Part shown: one piece after another, positions 45,488 through 56,286 of the stretch
Position numbering within the stretch: the stretch's first letter is position 1
How the letters are laid out: every line of letters begins with the position of its first letter
Source: Lepidodermella squamata
Taxonomy: Eukaryota > Gastrotricha
NCBI GenBank assembly: GCA_047495785.1
Contig: JBLDXI010000054.1
Coordinates: forward strand, 2,108,001 to 2,172,000
DNA: 64,000 bases
Direction: 5' to 3'
Made by a program: the position numbers and the translations under genes
Notes under the pieces: generated by a model
What the model was told of the DNA's origin: nothing
Database searches by the model: none
What the model saw: only the letters and a program-made list of their open reading frames with translations

Positions 45488-45868
45488 TCAATCATTGTTT
45501 GAATCTTTTCTGGTCCTCCGATTGCAAAACCGCTTTCTAAGACGCCCGATGCCAACATTCACAACTGAGGAAAGATTTTCGTAATCTGACCGGGATGGCC
45601 AACGCGTATGCCGAAACAGTTCTTCCATTTTTTCAAGTTGAGAAAACATGAGAAAACGCGGCGCTCTTGAACCAATATTTCTTGAGGACTTTCCTCGCAG
45701 GAAGCTACCTACTTTCGCCGGAGTCAGGTTTGTAACCGATGCCAAGTGTTCAATCCGTTTGGCGTAGAGCCTGCACGGAATTGCAGCTTCTTTTTCGAGG
45801 ATATCAACTTGCCAAGGCTCTAATGCCGAGAAACGGCGACCTCTTTCCCCGGCGTTCAATTTACGCAT
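45488..45868 (-). pseudogene. Orphan last exon of a multi-homeodomain gene
   Basis: A 126-codon frame equivalent to exon 3 of the neighbouring genes, with the acceptor (CGTAG) preserved and two homeodomain-like repeats (ALEPWQVDILEKEAAI; IGRLRKRFCNRRTRK). It is nearly the same as exon 3 of gene 4 (52378-52758). No exon 1 or 2 lies upstream before the next unit, so this is the remaining 3' end of a lost copy. The intact frame means the loss is recent, or the exon is used by a transcript I cannot see. Confidence 0.65.
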
Positions 45869-46920
45869 CTACGCCGATTTTCGTATCCTTTCATCCTTTT
45901 CATCTTTTCATCATTTCCAACTTGGAACTTATACAACAATAAGCCGCGGTCAACAAGTGCAAGTCTTTAGTTAGACGGAGAGCCAGAGTAATTTTAAAAA
46001 GTGGAAACAGGAGAAAAGCTGCTTAGGTTTGATGCGCGGGTGGGAGAGCTATCCGGTCCGATTAAACCGAAATTTTGAATACCTCTTATAAAATACAAAT
46101 AAATTAGACAATAAGTACTTATTGGATAAAAACGATTTGTGGAGAACTTTTCTCAATTAGAAAAGCGTGTAGGCCCTCTCGCAGCCATCATCGCAGACTA
46201 ATACAAGCAAAACAAGAAAAATTAGGCACAAAATGATTAATTGAAGGTTGAAATTAGGTTGAATTCAGGTAGAGTCATTGCCCCATTGACGGCTGAGAAT
46301 TTTCGAAAGAGATGGGCATCTAAGAAAGCGATTGTTTGCTAAAATTACATTCTAAAAGTCTATATAATACTTATTAGCCTAGACTGAGGAAAATTGAGCC
46401 GCCCAAGTTCTGAAAGCATCAAATTCGTGCCAACGTGCATGGGCTTTCACCTAAATCATCACGAATAAAACTCATAAGTCGAAAAAATGCAAGTCAGCTA
46501 ATCTCTCGTCGAGGTCCGATATTATTTGAATTTTTGAAAAACCGGACCTCGCCGAGGAAATGGTCGACGGCATCCCGGGTTACTACCCGGATTTATCGCG
46601 CGCGTTGTTAAGCGAAATCCCCACTTAGTGGGGAGAGTCACTGGTTACAGCCGCATCCCGGTTCATGTTCCAGGTTTTCCCTGTTCGACTAAATTTGAAT
46701 GATAAGGCCAAGCCGGGCCGGAGACCGGCTCACGCTAGTATCGGTTCTCGGGCTAGGCTTTCCAATATTGTATCGGGTTTGCACTGGCTTTTGGATTGGT
46801 TTGCCGTTGCGAGACCCGCTACTTCTGGCGTAACGATTCGAGGACTAGGTTTTCTAACATTGTCCCGGGCTTCGCTCGGCTTTCGTAAAAACGAAAACCA
46901 TGTAAAGTTTTAAGAGTGTA
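45869..46920. other. No supported gene
   Basis: Intergenic DNA. A short perfect hairpin CCGGGT-TACT-ACCCGG lies near 46575-46590. The frame at 46665-46913 has no recognisable content. Confidence 0.4.
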
Positions 46921-47110
46921 TTCCTCGCAGGAAGTGTATTACTTTCGCCGGAGACAGGCTTGTAACCGATGCTTCTGTTTAGAGGATCGCAATTTGCCAA
47001 GGCTCTAATGCCAAGAAACGGCGACCTATGTCACCGGCGTTCAATTTACGCATCTAAGAACGCTAAATTGAGAAGTTACATGGGTTACGACTGAGCCTTA
47101 CGTTTTCGAG
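46921..47110 (-). pseudogene. Homeobox exon 3 / exon 2 relic
   Basis: 46921-47056 matches the start of exon 3 of the family (CTAATGCCAAGAAACGGCGAC, acceptor ACGCATCTAAG) with an internal deletion. The end of exon 2 (TTACGTTTTCGAGA) follows at about 47097-47112. Confidence 0.7.
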
Positions 47111-47308
47111 AAATGACCGTCCGAACGCCGAGAAATCGCAAGGGTAGTTGGTTCGGAATTCGGAATTCGGTCGCTTGGTAGGGCTCTGCGTTGAAGCGAG
47201 AGCAATATAGCAAGCCGAAAGCGTAGAAGTTTTAGCTAAGAAATATGTATAGGTATCTAAATTTATTATGACTAAGAAATGTTCATCATGAACAGAAGGA
47301 AGAGAGAT

Positions 47309-48827
47309 TCACTGTCCATCATTTTTTGTCGTTTTTTTCCTGTTCCTTCGATTGATAAACCACTCCATGAGACGCCTGATACCGATATTCACAACTGATG
47401 AAAGATTTTCGTAATCTGACTGGGTTGGGAAAGGTTCACGTCGAAACAGCTCTTGCATTCGTTCAAGTTGAAAACGTGTAAAAAAATTTTTGTTCGCTCC
47501 TTTTGATCCGATCTTCCCTGAGGATATGCCTCTCAGAACGCTCCTTACTTTAGTGGGAGTGAGTTTTGTCAGCGATGCCAAATGAACTAGCCGTTTTGCA
47601 TAGCGCCTGCACGGAATAGCAGCTTCTTTTTCGAGAATCGCAATCTGCCAGGGCTCTAATGCCCAATTACGGCGCTCTCCGTCAACGGCATTCAATTCAC
47701 GCATCTGCGAATGATAAATTCAGAAAGAAAATGGTAATAGATGACTTGAGCTTACATTATCAGCAGTCACTTTGCCGCAAAGGCGAGTATTCGTTTGAGT
47801 TCTTTTCTTTTGAAACCAATATGCTATCGTGGATTTTTTGAGCTGAAGAGCTTTTGCCAGTTCATCTTTACGCAGCCTCGTGGGCGCTACATTCAAGGCG
47901 AATTCCTAATTGATAAACAATCAAATTTCTAAAATTGAACAACTAAAATAAGACATTCACTTTTTCGAGGAGTTCAATCTGCTGTTCGTTAAAAATTACT
48001 TTCGCCCCTCGGCATGCATGGTCCCGAAATCGCCATCGACTTCCAGTAAACCACTTTTGGATGCTCTTTACTTTCAAATCTGTCTTCAGGGCAAGTGCTT
48101 CCACTTCCCCCTTTCCCGGATAACGATTGGCTAGAAAAGCCCTCCTCAATATGCCGAACTGATCCTCATTCATCGGGCGCTTCTTGTGTTCGATTATTTT
48201 CGGGTTTCGATTCTTGAGAAGCCATCGATAAACTTTTTCTCGATTTGCGGACATTTCTCTGGCCAAGGAGAAACTAAGTTTACTCAGCGGAATATTCTGA
48301 GTTTTCTTCCATGCTGCTAATTGGCGCTGCAATTCTTCAATTTGCCAGTTTTCAAATTTCACATTTGCTGGAATTGCATCTGCAACTGAATTTCGGCGCC
48401 GCTGATCTTTGAATCTTGCGCGCCCTTCAGAGCCTAATGTTCTGCGTCTACGACTACAAAACCACTGACGAACCTTCAACTCCTGTAATCCGGTGACAGC
48501 TGCCAGTTCCTTAATATCTTTCACTTCAGGATAGGCGTTGGTTTCGAATGCGTTGGTAAGTATTTCGTGTTGCGCTCTAGATTTGTTATTTGGCGATTTA
48601 GCCCTTACAACCGCCATGTCGGTGTCGCGACGGCGTTTGACCCAACGATAGACACGCCCCGTATCCTCCCCGATTTCTTCAGCTAAACGTTTGCTCATCA
48701 TGCAGTAGTCCTCGTTACGGTTTTTCTGCCAATCTTCTAGTCTCTTATGCATCACTTCAAGCTGCCAATGCTCAAATCCAAGCCGTGGGCTAATCTTCTT
48801 CCGTAGTTTTTCTTTTCCAGCACTCAT
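47309..48827 (-). CDS. Multi-homeodomain protein 2
   Basis: Exons 48827-47961, 47905-47756 and 47704-47309, all phase 0; 470 residues. Exon 1 (289 codons) and exon 2 (50 codons) have exactly the lengths seen in gene 1. Recognition helices include VRQWFCSRRRR, VYRWLLKNR, IQKWFTGSRWR, IAYWFQKKR and IRRLMEWFINRRNR. It has the same ~seven-repeat order as gene 1. The full-length final exon carries repeats six and seven. Conservation of exon lengths with substantial residue change points to an old tandem duplication kept under coding constraint. It probably acts in the nucleus as a DNA-binding protein; target unknown. Confidence 0.75.
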
Positions 48828-49881
48828 TTGCTAAAATGGAATCATAAGCTAGAAACCTAGAACAGTAAAAAGAATGCAATTTCCCGAAACCTCACCACAC
48901 TCGAAGCAATGAATGACCTGACACTCATGCCGTTGTCATACTGCCAAAAATTTTCGAATTTTCAGTTAAAAATTCCTCCTTTCAGCTCAGCCGGGCCAGA
49001 CAACAAAATGAGAATTTATCCCACTGTTTCGTTTATTTTGAAAGGTTTTGGAGCCTGCTTTAGCGGAAATTCTTCAACATTTTCTCGCTTCGCTCGGTTT
49101 TTAGTTGTAATTCAGCAAAGAAATGTTTTCCATCCCTGGCAGCTCCGGAATCCAAGATCACACCCTTGCTCACGCTCTATTCAATCCATTTTGAAGCTGT
49201 ATCCTAAAAATTTCCTAAAAAAATTGAAGGCTTTAAAAACTTTGAGAGCATGCAACGCGATTTGCCCCACCTCAGATTCCAGAGTGGTACTAATGGGAAT
49301 GATGCAGAATTTCATGAGAGTAAGACTTTCCTATGGTAAGCTTTAACGCTGCGTTGAAATTTCTGGCTTCACTGGAGCAAGGGTCCTCCTTTACCAGAAC
49401 CAAGTCGCGGAACCTTTCCAGTGGCCTGAAATCAATTCTTGGGTATCTCTCATGTGTCAAGATTGCCCGCAAAAAATCACCATGATTAAATTGAGCGTAA
49501 CATTCTCTTTAAAAATTGTCGACCTTTTTCGAACGCTTGCTGTTCCTTAGCCACGATGTTCCCGGGCTCATGTTTTGACCATCATCAGTCCGAACCCATG
49601 TGTAAGCTAACAAACCAGCTCATTCCCTATACCGTTACCGAGCCATCGCTTTTCGAAGGTAAAAGAGGAAAACATGAAAACCTCTCGACGGTGCCCTAAA
49701 TCTGCATAAAAGCCCCACTTTTGAACCTATACTGTGTAGGAAACCTTACCCTACTAGCACAAAAGTTGAAAACAACGAAGCCGAAAACAACGAATTTCAC
49801 AAAATAATGAGCCTAGAAAATATATACATTGAAATGATTCAATTTAATTAGCGAATGAAAGGAAGTAAGATTCATTGTAAT
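48828..49881. other. No supported gene; repeated cluster flank
   Basis: 49350-49520 carries the cluster repeat (CCTCCTTTACCAGAACCAAG, then GCGTAACATTCTCTTTA) that also occurs upstream of gene 1 and in the palindrome arms. The frame at 48909-49346 has no recognised domain. Confidence 0.5.
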
Positions 49882-51274
49882 TTATTGTTTGATGCTTTCA
49901 AGTTGAGAAGGCATGAAAAAATGTTTCGCTCCTTTTGATCCGATCTTTCCTAAGGGTATGCCTCTCAGGATGTGTCTTACCTTAGCCGGATTCAGGTTTG
50001 TAACCGATGCTATGTGTTCAATCCGTTTGGCGTAGAGCCTGCACGGAATCGCAGCTTCTTTCTCGAGGATCGCAATTTGCCAAGGCTCTAATGCCAAAAA
50101 ACGGCGACTTTTTTCACCGACGTTCAATTTACGCATCTAAGAACGTATCAAATCGCATCAAATCAAGAACTAACATGGGATACGATTGAAGCTTACGTTT
50201 TCAAGAGTCACTTTGTCGCACAAGCGAATATTCGATTTATCTCTTCTCCTTTGAAACCAACCTGCTAGCACGGACCTTTTGAGCTGAAGCGCTTTAGCAA
50301 GCTCATCTCTACGCTGCACTGTAGGCGATACATTCACAGCAAATTCCTAATGGACAAATCCTTCAATTACAAATAATGGACAGCGATGAGTCATTCACTT
50401 TATCGAGAAGTTCAATCTGCTCTTCTTTCAAATTGATTTTATTCCTTCGACTTGGATGGTCTCGAAATCGGCATCGCATCCAGCAGAACCACATTTTGAT
50501 GCGTTTTATTGCCAAACCTGTCTTAAGGGCCAGACCTTCCACTTCCGCCTTCCCCGGGGAAGAATTGGCTAGAAAAACGCCCCGCAGTACGTCGAACTGC
50601 TCCTTAGTCATCGGACGCTTCTTGTGCGCCACCATTTTCGGGTCCCGATTTCTGACAAGCCAACGATAAACTTTCCGTCGATTTGCAGACAGTTCTCTGG
50701 CCACTGAGTAACTGAATTTCCACAGCGAAATGTCCTGAGTTTCCCTCCAGGCTTCCAAGTGGCGCTGCAATTCTTCAAGGTGCCAGCCTTCGAATCTCGA
50801 ATTCGCTGGAGTTGTCTCTGCAAATGAATGTCGGCGTTGTTCATCTTGATACATTGCGCGCCCTTCGGAGCCTATTGTTTCGTGTCTACGACGAGTAAAC
50901 CACTTGCGAACCTTCAACTCCTGTAATCCGGTGACAGCTGCCAGTTCCTTAATATCTTTCACTCCAGGATAGGCGTTGGCTTTGAATGCGTTGGCAAGTA
51001 TTTCCCGTTGCGTTCTAGATTTGTAATTTTGTGATTTAGCTCCAACAGCCGCCATGCCAGTGTGGCAACGGCAGTAGACCCAACGATAGACACGTTCCTT
51101 ATCCTCTCCGATTTCTTCAGCTAAACGTTTGCTCATTATGCAGAGTTTCTCATCGAACTGGTTATTCTGCCAATCTTCTAGCCTCTTCTGCATCACTTCG
51201 AGCTGCCAAGGCTCAAATCCAAACCGTATCGAAGGGCTACTCTTTTTCCGCAGTCCAGCCTTACCAACACTCAT
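49882..51274 (-). CDS. Multi-homeodomain protein 3, C-terminally truncated
   Basis: Exons 51274-50399 (292 codons), 50346-50197 (50 codons) and 50136-49882; about 426 residues. The domain order is the same as in the paralogues through repeat six. The last exon ends early (ESIKQ, stop), so most of the seventh homeodomain-like repeat is lost. Helices include VRKWFTRRR, VYRWLVRNR, IKMWFCWMRCR and LAGWFQRRR. Flanking introns and phases match the other copies. The truncation replaces the usual continuation of exon 3 with unrelated AT-rich sequence, so a deletion or rearrangement cut the 3' end. The product may still bind DNA through the remaining repeats. Confidence 0.7.
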
Positions 51275-52377
51275 TTGTTAAAATGGAAACCTATTAGATC
51301 AGTAAAAATGCAATTTTATGACATCTGACCACACTTGAAGCATTGAATTGTTTCAACTTTTGATATAAGGTTCGTCCTTTTCTGACTTTTTTTTAATTTT
51401 TTATGTTAATTTTATCGACATCTTGCATATCCAGCTTTTACCAAGAATAAGCCGCTCGTGCGGTGAAAGCCAGCTCACTTGAAGCGCATTTCAAACCTGA
51501 GGGAAATTTTGGTATCGGCCTTAACAGTTCAACCAAAATACTTCGAGCCATCAAATTCTTCTAGAGGAATGAATGTTTTTTTTTTGCCCATATTTTAACG
51601 TCCTTCTTTTACCAGACCCAAAAAGCGGACCCAAATTGTGGAGTTCTCTGGCCACTGAGTAACTGAATTTCCACAGCGAAATGTCCTGAGTTTCCCTCCA
51701 GGCCTCCAAGTGGCGCTGCAATTCTTCAAGGTGCCAGCCTTCGAATCTCGAATTCGCTGGAGCCTATTGTTTCGCGTCTACGACGAATAAACCAATTGAT
51801 GGAGTTCTGACAAGTTCGGTTGAAAATCGAGGTCGGTGTGGTCGTTTCTTGAGGCTGCATCAAATGTTAGGCTGCTGTAAAATCCGTATGCAGTCGATGA
51901 TAGGCCATGGATCTAGCGACTAATACTCCTACGGCCGGGAGGCGAGAGTAGGTTTCGGATACATGGGGCGGTTGCGACCTTCACGAGGCGCTGATCTAGC
52001 TGAGGGACAGTAATGTCGACACTCCTCAGAGATTATCTCGGCATGGCATTGTGCAGAAGCCGAAGAGGCATAGCAAGCCAAAACCCCGAAAGATTTCAGA
52101 AATGTAATGACTACAAAATATAGAATTGTCGCCAAAAATATAGGTCGAGTCGCTATGACAATTCGATATTTTACGGTATAACATTCGTAAATCGTTCATA
52201 TCTGAACTCGCCGCACTCGATTTACTCGTCGCAACTCGCCTCCGGCTCGTCACGACTCGTAAATCTCGGGCGGCTCCGTACAGATATAAACGTTTTACTC
52301 ATGTCATACCATACAAATATATACATATAAATTGAATGATTAAAATGTACTTCAATGAAAGGGAGGGAGACTAATTT
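51275..52377. other. Repeated 5' flank of homeobox gene 3
   Basis: 51340-51600 and 51940-52090 are related to the interval upstream of gene 1 (44770-45400). No gene is supported apart from the exon-1 relic listed separately. Confidence 0.55.
51640..51800 (-). pseudogene. Homeobox exon 1 relic
   Basis: Near-identical to parts of exon 1 of gene 3 (50690-50810 joined to 50868-50900), with the intervening ~60 bp missing. High similarity suggests a recent fragment duplication. Confidence 0.75.
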
Positions 52378-53825
52378 TCAATCATTGTTTGAATCTTTTC
52401 TGGTCCTCCGATGGCAAAACCACCTGCCGAGACGCTTGGTGCCAACATTCACAACTGCGGAAAGATTTTTGTAATCTGACCGGGATGGCCAACGCGTACG
52501 TTGAAACAGCTCTTCCATTTTTTCGAGTTGGGAAGGCATGAGAAAACGCGGCGCTCTTGGTCCGGTCTTTCTTGAGGACTTTCCTCGCAGGAAGCTACCT
52601 ACTTTCGCCGGAGTCAGGTTTGTAACCGATGCCAAGTGTTCAATCCGTTTGGCGTAGAGCCTGCACGGAATTGCAGCTTCTTTTTCGAGGATATCAACTT
52701 GCCAAGGCTCTAATGCCGAGAAACGGCGACCTCTGTCCCCGACGTTCAATTTACGCATCTAAGAACACTAAATCAAGAAATTAGTGATACGATTGAGGCT
52801 TACCTTTTCGAGAGTCGCTTTGTCGCACAAGCGAATATTCGATTTATTTCTTCTGCTTTGAAACCAACGTGCTATCGCGGACCTTTTGAGCTGAAGCGCT
52901 TTAGCAAGCTCATCTCTACGCTGCACTGTAGGCGATACATTCACAGCAAATTCCTAATTATGATGCATACTTCAAATTACAAATATTGAACAACGAACAC
53001 GACATTCACCTTTTCGAGAATTTTAACCTGCTCTTCGTTTAGAGTTACTTTCCGATGAACTTGATAGTCTCGAAATTGCTGTCGACTTCCGCAAAACCAT
53101 TTTGTGATGTACCGTACTGGCAGACCTGTCTTTAGGGCCAGCTCTTCCTCTCCCGCCTTTCCCGGGTAAGGATTGGCTAGAAAAGCGCTCCTCAATGTGT
53201 GAAACTGTTCCTCATTTGCCTTACACTTCTTGGGCATGATCGGGTCCCGATGCCTGAGAAGCCAACGATGAACTTTCCCTCGATTCGCGGATATTTTTTT
53301 AGCAACGGACATGCTAAGTTTGCATAGCTTAATATCCTGCGTTTTCGACCATTCTTCCAAGTGGCGTCGCAATTCATCAATCTGCCAACTTTTGAATTTC
53401 CCCTCTTGGTAAATCGCGAACCCTTCAGAGCGTAAGATTCCGCGTCTTCGAGAACAAAACCACTGACGAACCTTCAACTCCTGTAATCTGGTGACAGCTG
53501 CCAGTTCCTTGATATCTCTCACGTCAGGATATGCTTTCGCTTCGAATGCGTTGACAAGTATTTCCTGTTGCTTTCTAGATATGTAATTTCGAGATTTAGT
53601 CTTTGCAACCGCCATGTCAGTGTCGCGACGCCGGTTGAGCCACAAATAGACACGCTCCACCGTCTCTTCGATTTCCTCAGCTAAACGTTTGCTCATGAAG
53701 TAGAGCCCCTCGTTACGGTTTTTCTGCCAATCTTCTAACCTCTTCTGAATCACTTCAAGCTGCCAAGGCTCAAATCCACACCGCGGGCTTTTCTTCTTCC
53801 GCGATTTTTCCTTGCCAACACTCAT
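52378..53825 (-). CDS. Multi-homeodomain protein 4
   Basis: Exons 53825-53010 (272 codons), 52953-52804 (50 codons) and 52758-52378 (126 codons plus stop), all phase 0; 448 residues. Exon 1 is ~17 codons shorter than in genes 1 and 2 because a linker before repeat three is missing. Recognition helices include VRQWFCSRRRG, VHRWLLRHR, ITKWFCGSRQQ and IARWFQSRR. The last exon matches the orphan exon at 45488-45868 closely and ends RRTRKDSNND. It is the 5'-most copy of the array. Its upstream flank (53830-54070) is again the shared cluster flank. Probable nuclear DNA-binding protein. Confidence 0.75.
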
Positions 53826-54089
53826 TTATTTAATCTAGTCAAGAATGCAATTTAACGACATTCGACACAACATTCGAAGCAATGAATTGATTTCACTTGA
53901 TTATTTTAGATATAACGTTCATCCACTTCTGAATTTAAAAGACAACGAAATTTTATTTAGGTATTGTTTTATCCGCATCTAGCATTCAGCTAATCGAGAA
54001 TACACCGCTCGTGCCTTGGGGCTCGTGCGGTGTCTGCCTGCACACTCGATGCGCACTTCAAACATAAAAACATGAAAATCTTTATTATT

Positions 54090-54831
54090 CCCACATACGC
54101 ATGGTTAAATTTTGCCATGGAGAAACCGCGTATCTAAGTCTCGTTCGAACCACGTCAACGTATGGTAACATCGTTTTCTGCACTGCACCCAAGCGGCAAC
54201 TCAAGCGCCTTGATGTCCTTCAGAACGATTGCCTTCGGGCTCTACTGAACGTCCGCCGCGATGACCGCGTCAGAGTCACGGGCCTCGAACGTCGCGCTGG
54301 TGTCCCAAGTCTCCCGCGTTTCTTTGAACAGACGCAGCGCCGTTACGCCGACAACGCCGTCCGCTTCGTCCTCCCGATCCGCGAAGCTGTCGAGCAACTA
54401 CGTCTCTCTGCGAACCCGGTGCCCCGGTCTCCGCTAGCCCTGATCGCCAGCAGGCTTCCTCGGGGTCCTCTGCCCACCTTCGGTGTGTGATCGTTCCGTG
54501 TCTCTTCCGTCTTTCTACATCTTGTACGTCTTGTCTTGTATAATCCTGGTTCCTCTTCTCCTTTCTTTTCTTTTTCTTCCTGCTGCACTCCTTCTGTTCT
54601 GATTAACCCATTACATGTAATCTTCTGCATACGATAAATATTCCTTTCGCTCGCCCACTAGCGTCCTCAGCGCACTGCCGCCGGCAAGCGCATGTCGTCT
54701 CGCAACCGCGTGCCATCTCTGTCACTTTGTATATATTGTTCGCAAGAAAGGAATTTATTTTGTTATATTGTTCTTTTATATTTTTGTGGCTGATGGACAA
54801 ATAAATTTGAATTTAGAAAAAAAAAAAAAAA
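54090..54831 (+). mobile_element. 5'-truncated non-LTR retroelement with poly(A) tail
   Basis: Encodes the C-terminal ~125 residues of a non-LTR reverse-transcriptase ORF2 (YGNIVFCTAPKRQLKRLDVL to RLPRGPLPTFGV), ending at 54490. A pyrimidine-rich 3' UTR follows, then AATAAATTTGAATTTAG and A15 (54817-54831). The same 3' terminus occurs at 12858-13250. A typical dead-on-arrival copy made by target-primed reverse transcription. Confidence 0.85.
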
Positions 54832-55320
54832 TTTAGAAACATTTGTTTCTCTATGGCTAGAAATGTTTCTCTATGGCAACCAATAATTTCTCTTTGGGTT
54901 GAAACTGCCACAAATTTGGGCAGCATTTCGCTCAGAATTTGCCTCAAAACCCCCAGAAAAGTCACTTGAAAGTCACTAGAACAGTGAAAACCCCAATTTT
55001 ATTTAAAAGCAATTTCACGTCCAAAAATAAATATTTGACCAAATGAGGCGGAAAGCGAGGTCGTCGAAATCTCTTGCTGGCAGCTGAGGCGATGCAGATC
55101 CGGTTTTCCCTCCGGAATCGCGGTTTTGAGCAGCAACAGAACGTCAGCGACTAGCCATAGCAACGTTAGAGGCGACAATGACTGCTTTCTCGGCGAGTCT
55201 TCGACCGGCAAAATTGACCCATATCCACGATTAATTTCCGCCGCGACCTGAATACCATCGGATACCATGTAGCGAGCGGATGGCTTTTATCGTTGCCAGT
55301 CTCCCAAACGACGCGATGTA
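54832..55320. other. No supported gene
   Basis: Holds two tandem copies of AAATGTTTCTCTATGG (about 54839-54880) and a minus-strand frame (54999-55268) without recognised domains. It may continue the decayed sequence seen on the far side of the MITE. Confidence 0.35.
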
Positions 55321-55608
55321 CAGGGTGACTTTTTTATAGTGGCAATAATCCATGTTAGCAATAATTGCGTCTAGTACTGAATCATCTTTGTATGGCGAGT
55401 AATTGCATGTCGATTTCTCCAAACTTAACGAACTTGTGCTAGCAATAAAATTTTATGAATGGCCTGGTATTACGCGATAATTATCAGATAGAGTTTGAAG
55501 AGTTTGGAGAAATCGACTTTAGTGCAGTGCAAGTACTCGCAATACTAGACAGTACTAGTCCCGATTAATGCTAACAAAGATTATTTCCACTATAAAAAAG
55601 TCACCCTG
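55321..55608. mobile_element. 288-bp mariner-like MITE
   Basis: Ends CAGGGTGACTTTTTTATAG and its inverse, with diverged inverted arms of ~105 bp around a ~75 bp centre. TA lies at 55319-55320 and 55609-55610. The termini resemble mariner ends. No coding capacity. Confidence 0.85.
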
Positions 55609-56272
55609 TAGATTCATTGATTTCTGTGCGCAACCGGCTGGCTGGCGATCGATTTGAGAGGATTCTTCGAGGCAACGCTTTGTTTGTTTCCAGAATCCAT
55701 CGAACCAAGGCAACTGATGATGCCGGCTTGATGATCGGGGCTTGATATCGGCGCTCTGTTCCATGAATCTTGACTACTGATGCTTCGGCCAGCCGGAGAG
55801 CATGACGATTTCGACGACGAATGAGGGTTGACCAAAAATCAAGTTGCAAACAAGAAAAAATTCGCCGGAATGAAAAATGATTTTCTTTTACAAACGAAGA
55901 ATCATTTTCGTGAAATTTTAAGTTGGATGTTTTATTTTCTCTCTGGAACCCCTCGATTCGTTTGGCTGCGCCAAACTCACTCGGGGTTCCAGATCGGGGG
56001 GAAATTATATTTCTCCATGGTTTGCCATAGAGTATTCCCTTATTGTCCTCTTTCCAAATAAAATACACAAAATAACTCTCTAATAATACTATGGAACAAG
56101 AGGCGCGTGCTAGTAAGATGTATCCATGCTCATCATATTGATGGGGCACGTAAGAGACGGAGAGGGAGATGGCGAGGGTTTTATCAGTGGCAGGGTACTT
56201 TTCGATAGCAGAGAGAAACACATTACAGAGAATTGCGGTAAGAGTAAAAAGGAGAAAATATGGCGGAGACAA
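55601..56272 (-). CDS. Hypothetical membrane-protein frame
   Basis: Open frame of 223 codons whose end runs into the MITE. The first ~80 residues look real: a hydrophobic start (MSPPYFLLFTLTAILCNVFL) compatible with a signal peptide or membrane helix, and a second hydrophobic segment (CSIVLLESYFVYFIWK). The rest is basic and low in character. A second minus-strand frame (55614-55835) overlaps it, so exon boundaries are unclear. A strong donor (GTGAGT, ~55982) lies in a hairpin. I do not recognise the family; it may be a decayed gene broken by the MITE. Confidence 0.3.
   Translation of the reverse strand: MSPPYFLLFTLTAILCNVFLSAIEKYPATDKTLAISLSVSYVPHQYDEHGYILLARASCSIVLLESYFVYFIWKEDNKGILYGKPWRNIISPRSGTPSEFGAAKRIEGFQRENKTSNLKFHENDSSFVKENHFSFRRIFSCLQLDFWSTLIRRRNRHALRLAEASVVKIHGTERRYQAPIIKPASSVALVRWILETNKALPRRILSNRSPASRLRTEINESTG
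55943..55992. repeat. Perfect short hairpin
   Basis: CTGGAACCCC (55943-55952) pairs with GGGGTTCCAG (55983-55992), with an inner TTTGG/CCAAA stem (55961-55965 / 55971-55975). Confidence 0.8.
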
Positions 56273-56286
56273 CGGTAGCTAACGGA

